Assembly: GCA_026706075.1 (NCBI GenBank)
Contig: JAPOZM010000099.1
Span: 145,980 to 209,979, forward strand
Direction of reading: 5' to 3'
From: Gemmatimonadaceae bacterium
GTDB taxonomy: Bacteria; Latescibacterota; UBA2968; UBA8231
Length of the DNA: 64,000 nt
Made by a program: the position numbers and the translations under genes. Under the pieces are notes generated by a model. The model worked only from the letters and a program-made list of their open reading frames with translations, was not told the DNA's origin and made no database searches. Shown here piece by piece: positions 58,229-64,000 of this stretch (position 1 is the stretch's first letter; the number at the start of each line of letters is the position of its first letter).

Positions 58229-59440
58229 GTGATCGTGGACCTGGTCCCGGCGGCCCTGGCCATCTGCGCGGCGGTGTACGCGGCGGGCTTGCTGTGTTTC
58301 GGCCTTGGGGCGCTGCGGTCCCGGAGACCCCCGTCAGCCACGGAGGATGAGCCACCCTCCGTGGCTGTCGTCGTGGCCGCTCGCGACGAGGCGGATCATG
58401 TGGAGGCCTGCCTCGAGGCGCTGTGCGCCCAGACCTACCCGGCCAGCCGCTACGAGGTCGTGCTCGTCGACGACGGGTCCCGCGATGGCACCGGCTCCCT
58501 GGCCCGGGCCGCCGCCGGGCGTCTGGCTGAGGAGGGGCCGCGCATCCGGGTGCTCGACGGACCGTCCCGGTACGGCTCGGCCGGGTCCAAGAAGTCGGCC
58601 CTCGGTCTGGGCATCTCCGAGTCCAGCACCGACCTGATCCTCACCACCGACGCCGACTGCCGCGTGCCCCGGACCTGGGTGGCGGCCATGTCCGGCGCCT
58701 TCGCCGAGGACGTGGGGGCCGTCGTCGGCTTCTCCCAGATCGGCCGGCCCGGGGCCGTGAGCGGGCTCCTGGCGCGCTGGGAGGCCCTCGATTTCCTGCA
58801 GCTCATGACCGCCGCCGCCGGAAGCTGCGCTCTCGGCCATCCCATGGCCGCCACGGGCCAGAACCTCGCCTTCCGCCGCTCCGCCTACGACCAGGTGGGA
58901 GGCTACGCGTCCATCCTCCATCGCGTCTCCGGAGACGACGTGCTGCTCCTGCAACTGATCCGCCGTGCCCGGCGTTGGCGCCTCGTCTTCTGTGACGACC
59001 CCGGCGGGCATGTGGTCCACCCTCCGTCCGCAAGCCTCGGCCGCTTTCTCGGTCAGCGCGCCCGGTGGGCCTCCAACGCTCCCGGCCTGCGCCGGCTGGA
59101 CCCGGTCTTCTTCACCTTCATCCTGGGGACTTTCGGCCTGTCAGTGGGTCTGACCGTCAGCCCACTGCTCTGGGCCGTCGGCCTCCTGACCCCCGCGGGG
59201 AGCGGGGCCCTGTGGCTGGCGAAGGCGGTTCCGGAACTCGGTCTGGCACTGGTCGGGGCGGCCCTCTTCGGGCGCCGCGATCTGCTCGGGATCTTTCCGC
59301 TGTGGGCCCTGCTGCACCCGGCCTACACCGCCGTTGTCGGCGGCTTCGGGGCGCTGGGCTTCTACCGCTGGAAGGGGAGATCCGCGGCGCTCGGACGCCG
59401 CTCCCGGAGGAGGGAGGACTCCGCGGCCACCGGCCGGTGA
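58229..59440 (+). CDS. Membrane family 2 glycosyltransferase (second)
   Basis: A 403-residue GT2 enzyme starting at a GTG. A TM helix covers residues 5-28; the GT-A domain has VAVVVAARDEAD, VVLVDDGSRDGT, LTTDADC, VSGDDVLLLQ and a standard GQRARWASN (QxxRW). Three C-terminal helices complete the processive-type layout. It shares architecture but little identity with the GT2 at 55924-57084; the intact QxxRW here and the altered one there suggest different sugar donors. Last gene of the Wzi operon, ending 14 bases before the convergent Ppx/GppA gene. Confidence 0.9.
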   Translation: MIVDLVPAALAICAAVYAAGLLCFGLGALRSRRPPSATEDEPPSVAVVVAARDEADHVEACLEALCAQTYPASRYEVVLVDDGSRDGTGSLARAAAGRLAEEGPRIRVLDGPSRYGSAGSKKSALGLGISESSTDLILTTDADCRVPRTWVAAMSGAFAEDVGAVVGFSQIGRPGAVSGLLARWEALDFLQLMTAAAGSCALGHPMAATGQNLAFRRSAYDQVGGYASILHRVSGDDVLLLQLIRRARRWRLVFCDDPGGHVVHPPSASLGRFLGQRARWASNAPGLRRLDPVFFTFILGTFGLSVGLTVSPLLWAVGLLTPAGSGALWLAKAVPELGLALVGAALFGRRDLLGIFPLWALLHPAYTAVVGGFGALGFYRWKGRSAALGRRSRRREDSAATGR

Positions 59441-59454
59441 GGGCGCGGTCCTCC

Positions 59455-60381
59455 TCAGAGCCTCCCCGCCAGCATCTCCATCAGCAGGCCGTAGCGGATG
59501 CCCCGGGTCGAGACGATCACCCCGGGGGACCGCAGGCGGTGGAGGCAGTGCCGCAGGATGAGGGAACCGGCGCCGATGATGTCGGCGCGGGCGTCGCTTA
59601 CTTGGGGCAGGGCCTTGATCTGCTGCCAGGTCATGCCCAGCAGGCGATCACTGAGGCGCCGCACCTCGCCCGCCGACAGGAAGTGACCGTCGACGCCCGC
59701 AGCATCGAACCGGGGGGCGCCGAGGTCGAGGGCGCCCAGGGTGGTGATCGTGCCGGCAACTCCCACGATGGCCGGGTCGCCCGGCCATGGCGGCAGCTCG
59801 TCGAAGGCGGCGCTGATCAGGTTGGTGGCGCGGGCCCGTTCGTCGGCGGCGGGCGGCAGGGTGGAGAAGCAGCGTTCGGTGACCCGCACCGCCCCCACGT
59901 CGATCGATCGGGAGCGCTCCACCCCGGCGGCGGAACCCAGGGCCAGTTCGGTGGAGCCGCCGCCGATGTCCAGCACCGCGTACCGTGCCGGGAGGTCCAG
60001 CCCGAAAGCGGCTCCGGCGAAGGTGTGGCGGGCTTCCTCCTCGCCGCTGAGCTCGGTCAGCTCGATCCCCGTGCGCCGGGCCACGACGTCGATGAACTCG
60101 GGGCCGTTGGCCGCATCCCTCAGGGCCGAGGTCCCGAAGGCGCGAATGCGGCGGGCGCCGAGCCCCTCGGCCCGGCGGCGGTAGCGGGCGAGGAATCCGC
60201 AGACCCGTTCGACCGCGTCGGTTCCGATGCGGCGCTCGGCGTCGACGCCCTGTCCCAGACGGGCGATGGCGTGGGCGTCGTCGAGGATGTCGATCCCGCC
60301 TCCCGGGCCGGTGCGCCCCGTGACCATCAGGATGGTGTTGGTGCCGAGGTCGATGGCGGCCTGCACCTCGGCGCGGCTCAT
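59455..60381 (-). CDS. Ppx/GppA family phosphatase
   Basis: A 308-residue enzyme of the exopolyphosphatase/guanosine pentaphosphatase family, which degrades polyphosphate or pppGpp. The ASKHA phosphate loops are AAIDLGTNTILMV at the N-terminus and AVLDIGGGSTELALG in the middle, with GEEEARHTFAGA between and GVAGTITTL later. It is the short, single-phosphatase form without the C-terminal HD-like domain of E. coli Ppx. It overlaps the Usp/EIIA gene by ATGA, linking stringent-type phosphate signalling to a stress/PTS regulator. Confidence 0.93.
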   Translation of the reverse strand: MSRAEVQAAIDLGTNTILMVTGRTGPGGGIDILDDAHAIARLGQGVDAERRIGTDAVERVCGFLARYRRRAEGLGARRIRAFGTSALRDAANGPEFIDVVARRTGIELTELSGEEEARHTFAGAAFGLDLPARYAVLDIGGGSTELALGSAAGVERSRSIDVGAVRVTERCFSTLPPAADERARATNLISAAFDELPPWPGDPAIVGVAGTITTLGALDLGAPRFDAAGVDGHFLSAGEVRRLSDRLLGMTWQQIKALPQVSDARADIIGAGSLILRHCLHRLRSPGVIVSTRGIRYGLLMEMLAGRL

Positions 60382-61661
60382 GCGCCAGCGCAGCGCTCGC
60401 GGCTCTTGATCAGGGCCGTCAGCTCCGATGGCGTCTGGCAGAGCAGCATGGCGTCCCGCGTCTCGGCGGCGTGCATCAACGAGGCGATCTGTCCTAGGAC
60501 GGGGATGTAGGTGCGGTAGTTCTGCTGCGGGGTCAGCAGCAGGAAGATGTAGCGCACGGCGCCGCCAGGGCCGCTGAAGTCGACACCCTCGGGACAGATC
60601 CCGAGGGAACCGATGATGCTCGGAAGGCCGGGCAGGGGGGCGTGGGGGATCGCCGTCTCCCTGCCTATGGAGGTAGAGGACTTGCGTTCCCTGGCGCGGG
60701 CGGCCTCGAGGACCGTATCCCGCTGGGACGGGGGCACCTGTTTCTCGTCCACCAGGATGTCGACCATCTGGTCGATCGCATCCCACTTGTCCCGTGGATG
60801 CAGATCCAGCCGGATCGTGTGTTCCCAGAGGATGTTGCTCAGCCGGTTTCCGCCGGGGGACCGGGAGCGGACCATCAGCACCGAGCAAGGCGCCTTGTAG
60901 GCGATCTCGTCCGGGATCGAGCCGGCGAGGAACTCCTCCTGCCGCCAGTCGTTGGAGCCCCCGAGAACGAGCAGGTCGTCCTCCCGGGAAAGCTCGATCA
61001 GGGGTGCCGTGACCTCCGTGGCCGGCACCACCCGGCAGGGCGCGTCGATCTCCAGCAGGCGCAGCTGCATCTGCAGGTCGTCGCCCAGTTGCCGGCAGTA
61101 GCGCTCGAGGAGGGGGTCGTCCCCCTGCGCCCCGTGGTACCTGGCGACGCGCACGGCGAGCATTTCCGACGCCCAGGTTCTGGCGAGTTGGTGGGCCACC
61201 TCCAGGCCCAGCAGGGAGTTGGTGCCGCCGCCGGTGGGAACCAGCACCCGGCGGGCGGTCTCGAAGCCCTTGTCCTTGAAGATCAAGGTGTCCACGTCCA
61301 GGGCCTTCGTCAGGTCCCGGTTGGGGGAGGAGAGGACGGTGGTCCGGTCGACGTCGCCGTACCAACCCATGAGCAGGACATCGCAACTCCAGCGCTTGAG
61401 ACCATCCTGCACCGCCGCATTCACGGTCTCGCCGTGCACGAGATGAGGGACTGCGCTCACACCCATGCCGGCGGCGAGGTCGGCGGCGCGCCGGAGCTGC
61501 TCGTCCAGCCGTGGCCGGGGAGCCTGATCCGGGGTGACCACGTGGGTGAGGTGGAGTTCCCCCCGGGGATCCGTGGCCAGGGCGGCGGCGAGCCGGACGA
61601 GGGCGTCCTCCGTCGCCGGGTTCTCAAGGGCGACGAGGATCCGTACGGCGGATTTCGGCAT
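60378..61661 (-). CDS. Double universal-stress-protein fused to PTS EIIA domain
   Basis: A 427-residue fusion. The first Usp domain spans about 1-130 (VRILVALENPATEDALVRLA), the second about 130-270 (RRVLVPTGGGTNSLLGLEVA; DDLLVLGGSNDW; APCSVLMVRS). A type-2 PTS EIIA domain of the nitrogen/fructose kind spans about 285-427, with the phosphorylatable His340 in RETAIPHAPLPG. Usp domains sense ATP or stress, and EIIA-Ntr domains relay nitrogen/carbon status. No HPr or EI gene is in the window and no transporter domain is attached. The start at 61661 is favoured over a TTG at 61673. Confidence 0.88.
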   Translation of the reverse strand: MPKSAVRILVALENPATEDALVRLAAALATDPRGELHLTHVVTPDQAPRPRLDEQLRRAADLAAGMGVSAVPHLVHGETVNAAVQDGLKRWSCDVLLMGWYGDVDRTTVLSSPNRDLTKALDVDTLIFKDKGFETARRVLVPTGGGTNSLLGLEVAHQLARTWASEMLAVRVARYHGAQGDDPLLERYCRQLGDDLQMQLRLLEIDAPCRVVPATEVTAPLIELSREDDLLVLGGSNDWRQEEFLAGSIPDEIAYKAPCSVLMVRSRSPGGNRLSNILWEHTIRLDLHPRDKWDAIDQMVDILVDEKQVPPSQRDTVLEAARARERKSSTSIGRETAIPHAPLPGLPSIIGSLGICPEGVDFSGPGGAVRYIFLLLTPQQNYRTYIPVLGQIASLMHAAETRDAMLLCQTPSELTALIKSRERCAGA

Positions 61662-61926
61662 GCTCGTCAACAAGGCAGTCCCGCGCCGGGGAAGCGCTGT
61701 GACCGCCGGGCATCGGGGATGGGGAAGTTGCGGGCAGTGGAGATGGTCGCGCCTTTCCCGTATGGTCTTGAAGATACGCAGGGCCCTTCGGAATCGCCAC
61801 CGGACTCGACTTCTGGCAATTGCTGTAACTCAAGTGTTTTTCGTGGCTTGCGCCGGTCCGAGGAGGGTTGCGGCAGGGTCCGGGCATGAGTAGCTTTGCG
61901 GTTCGATGGAGAGGGTGGGTCCATCC

Positions 61927-62613
61927 ATGGCCGTCGTAACCGTCGCTCGTCAGCTGGGAAGCGGGGGAGACCTCATCGCCGAGAAGGTCGCCGGGGTTCT
62001 GGGATACGAGCACGTCGACCGGCGGCTGGTCGAGGAGATCGCGAACATCACCGACACCTCCCCCGAAGAGGTGGAGAAGTACGACGAGAAGGGAGAGGGG
62101 AGGGTTCGCTACTTCCTGAAGCGCCTCCTCGTTCCGGAGATGACCCCCGGCGGGTTCCCGCTTTCCTCGGCGGCCTACTTTCCCGAGTTCGGCCTGGAGT
62201 TCCCCTATCTCATGGAGCGGGCCGGCGCCGATCAGCCCGCCTACCTCGACCGCGGCACCTATCAACTGCTGATCACCACTCTCGTGCAGGACTTCGGCGA
62301 AACCGGCAGGGCGGTGGTCGTCGGCCGCGCCAGCCAGGTGATCCTCGCCCAGAATCCGCGGGCCCTGCACGTGAAGATCATCGCTCCCTTCGACCTGCGT
62401 TGCGAGCGGGTCCGGGAGGGGAGGGAGGTCACGGCCGAGCAGGCCGAGGAACTGGTGCAGCAGCACGACCGCTGGCGCAAGCAGTACCTGCGCAATCACC
62501 ACGACGCCGACTGGGACGACCTGCTCCTCTACCACCTCACCATAAACACCGGCAAGGTCGATGCGGAGGACGCCGTCGACCTGATGGTCAGGTACGCAAA
62601 CCGCCAGGGCTGA
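61927..62613 (+). CDS. Cytidylate kinase-like family protein
   Basis: A 228-residue protein of the cytidylate-kinase-like family 2. The N-terminus VVTVARQLGSGGDLIAEKVA has the family's degenerate nucleotide loop (GSGG with no following GK), so phosphotransfer to CMP is uncertain. The remaining segments VVVGRASQVIL and DLRCERVREGREVT match the CoA/NMP-kinase fold. The ATG at 61927 has GGAGAGGGTGGG upstream; one at 61906 has none. The 265-base divergent gap to the Usp/EIIA gene shows no certain promoter. Confidence 0.85.
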   Translation: MAVVTVARQLGSGGDLIAEKVAGVLGYEHVDRRLVEEIANITDTSPEEVEKYDEKGEGRVRYFLKRLLVPEMTPGGFPLSSAAYFPEFGLEFPYLMERAGADQPAYLDRGTYQLLITTLVQDFGETGRAVVVGRASQVILAQNPRALHVKIIAPFDLRCERVREGREVTAEQAEELVQQHDRWRKQYLRNHHDADWDDLLLYHLTINTGKVDAEDAVDLMVRYANRQG

Positions 62614-62629
62614 GAGCCCGGGAGACGGA

Positions 62630-63763
62630 ATGGGAAAGCTGAAGGTTGCACTGATCGGAGGCGGAGGGCCGGGCAACTTCTTCGGACACGTGCACAAACG
62701 CGCCATCGCCCTCGACAACAGCCGGGAGCTTGTGGCCGGCGCTCTGCGCAGCGATCCCAGGGAAGCGATCGCGGCGGCGGCCGACTACGACGTGACCGGA
62801 TACGCCAGCCATTCGGCGCTGCTGGAGGCGGTGCAAAAGGGAGACCAGCCCCTCGACTACGTGACCATCGTGACCCCCAACCACGCCCACTACGAACCGG
62901 CGAAAGCCTTCGTGGAAGCGGGCATTCCCGTGCTCTGCGAGAAGCCGGTCACCATGACGGTGGAGGAGGCCGAGGACCTTCAGCGCCGCGTCGAGGCCCG
63001 GGGCGTTCCCTTCGTCCTCGCCCACACCTACACCGGCCATCCGATGATGATGCTTGCCAAGGAGATGGTGCGTCAGGGCCGGATCGGACAGGTTCGCAAG
63101 ATCGAGGCGTTCTACAACCAGGGCTGGCTGGCCACGGCCCTGGAGACGGAAGGACTGCAGCAGGCCGAGTGGCGAACCGACCCGTCCCGGACGGGCATCT
63201 CCAACTGCGGCGGAGATATCGGCACCCACGCCTTCATCGCCGCCACCTGGGTCGGCGGCCACTCCGTCAAGCGGGTCTCCGCCCGGCTGAACGCCTTCGT
63301 CGACGGACGCGTCCTCGACGACGACTTCAACGTCATCGCCGAGCTCGACAACGGCGGCACAGCTGTGATCACGGCTACGCAGATCGCCGTCGGCTACAAG
63401 AACGACCACGGCTTCCGCATCTACGGCAACGAGGGCTCGCTGGAGTGGCACCAGGAACAGGCCGAGTCCCTCCTGGTGCGTACCGGCGAGGTGGACGAGA
63501 CCTACTGGATCGGGGGCAACTTCTCCTTCTTCCCCGAGTCGGTGGCCTCCTACCTGCGGCTTCCCTCCGGCCACCACGACGACTTCTTCGGCGCCTTGGC
63601 CAATCTGCACACCTCCCTGGAACGGCTCATCCGCAGAGGTCGGGGCGAGGATGCCCCCGAGGCCTTCGACCATCCAGGGGCAGCCGAGGGCGTGGCCGGG
63701 ATGCGCTTCGTGAAGGCCGCTGTGGACAGCTCCGCGGCCGGGGGGGTGTGGACGGATCTCTGA
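62630..63763 (+). CDS. Gfo/Idh/MocA family oxidoreductase (second)
   Basis: A 377-residue NAD(P)-dependent sugar oxidoreductase-like enzyme 16 bases after the kinase-like gene. The nucleotide-binding N-terminus is VALIGGGGPGNFFGHVH, a larger glycine loop than usual. VTPNHAHYEPA, CEKPVTMTVEEA and the C-domain GGDIGTHAFIAATW follow. The GGGxGxxxGxxH form is seen in the subgroup acting on inositols or UDP-sugars. It shows little similarity to the family member at 43171-44283. Ends cleanly with GGVWTDL. Confidence 0.92.
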   Translation: MGKLKVALIGGGGPGNFFGHVHKRAIALDNSRELVAGALRSDPREAIAAAADYDVTGYASHSALLEAVQKGDQPLDYVTIVTPNHAHYEPAKAFVEAGIPVLCEKPVTMTVEEAEDLQRRVEARGVPFVLAHTYTGHPMMMLAKEMVRQGRIGQVRKIEAFYNQGWLATALETEGLQQAEWRTDPSRTGISNCGGDIGTHAFIAATWVGGHSVKRVSARLNAFVDGRVLDDDFNVIAELDNGGTAVITATQIAVGYKNDHGFRIYGNEGSLEWHQEQAESLLVRTGEVDETYWIGGNFSFFPESVASYLRLPSGHHDDFFGALANLHTSLERLIRRGRGEDAPEAFDHPGAAEGVAGMRFVKAAVDSSAAGGVWTDL

Positions 63764-63893
63764 GGCACGAGAGCCGGGGCCGGGTGGGCCCGCCAGTCAG
63801 GGAAGGCGGCGCTTGCTCACCGGGGATGAGCGTCCTATTTTGAGCAAAGTCCAACCTTTTGCGAACCACGACGGCTTTGAGGAGGGCAAGCCC

Positions 63894-64000
63894 ATGCGTT
63901 GTCATCTGCGGCTTCTGATCGGTGCCGCTTTCGTTCTGTCCCTGGTGACGGGTTCGGAAGCGGTGGTGAATATCCAGAATCTCGGGGCCGGCGCCCGGTC
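63894..64000 (+). CDS. Start of an exported protein, truncated by the window edge
   Basis: The frame begins at an ATG with GAGGAGGG upstream and encodes a signal peptide (RCHLRLLIGAAFVLSLVTGS) followed by EAVVNIQNLGAGARS, then leaves the window. Only 35 residues are visible. The hydrophobic core and the Gly-Ser before the likely cleavage point suggest a secreted or outer-membrane protein. The 130 bases before it contain no gene. Confidence 0.7.
   Translation, partial: MRCHLRLLIGAAFVLSLVTGSEAVVNIQNLGAGAR

Noticed and set aside
61896..62642. Arg/Gly-rich plus-strand frame over the kinase-like gene
   Set aside because: Out-of-frame shadow with no motifs; the kinase-like frame has a ribosome site and family signature.

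Overview
The window is about 64 kb of very GC-rich, densely packed bacterial chromosome. Taxonomy is inferred from gene content only; there is no rRNA here. A SusC/Oar-like TonB receptor, a secreted protein with a FlgD/T9SS-like C-terminal domain and a PorV-like outer-membrane protein form one operon. Alongside are phytanoyl-CoA-dioxygenase-type enzymes, Gfo/Idh/MocA oxidoreductases, sialidase-like propellers, DUF4838, GH78- and GH127-type glycosidases and a plant-type leucine-rich-repeat protein. This mix fits an uncultured Gram-negative member of the FCB group, most like Latescibacterota-type genomes, living on complex polysaccharides.

Region by region. (1) 1-12.2 kb: an LRR surface protein running off the left edge; a lone xanthine-dehydrogenase-type molybdenum subunit coupled to a GH78 rhamnosidase-like enzyme; a LamG-domain protein of unknown catalytic type; two overlapping sialidase-like genes; a TauE/SafE permease. 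(2) 12.2-26.9 kb: an SDR gene divergent from a 13.7-kb operon encoding TonB receptor, secreted protein, PorV-like protein, second TonB receptor, CNT nucleoside permease, membrane protein and Tat-exported protein. An inverted repeat resembling a LacI/CcpA-type operator lies just upstream. (3) 27.0-31.7 kb: an accessory island holding a VapBC pair with its own promoter and operator-like palindrome, a short fragment resembling the N-terminus of a type I restriction HsdR subunit, a sulfotransferase, a short Rad50-like ATPase with a zinc-hook CxxC, and a small HEPN-like protein. This is the best candidate for an undescribed (probably defence) system. (4) 31.7-47.7 kb: catabolic genes for sugars and sugar acids (DUF4838 enzyme, propeller hydrolases, amidohydrolase, two PhyH oxygenases, cupin, methylmalonate-semialdehyde-type dehydrogenase, oxidoreductase, M28 peptidase, GH127-like enzyme), with serS and an orphan ubiquitin-like MoaD/ThiS protein among them. 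(5) 47.9-54.1 kb: housekeeping genes: DUF420 protein, tRNA-Thr(CGT), ftsA divergent from ssb, a zinc phospholipase-C-like protein, an antiporter-like membrane protein and enolase. (6) 54.1-59.4 kb: an envelope operon, Wzi-like protein, GT2, radical SAM/SPASM protein, GT2. (7) 59.4-64 kb: Ppx/GppA with a double-Usp/EIIA fusion, a cytidylate-kinase-like protein, an oxidoreductase and the start of an exported protein.

The genes suggest a lifestyle in which exported and intracellular carbohydrate-active proteins strip unusual sugars from algal or plant glycans, outer-membrane receptors and PorV-type export move substrates and surface proteins, and cytoplasmic oxidoreductases, dioxygenases and dehydrogenases finish the catabolism. 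Start codons are often GTG or TTG, and four-base stop/start overlaps (such as ATGA) are common, pointing to extensive translational coupling. No CRISPR array, insertion sequence, prophage or rRNA gene was seen.
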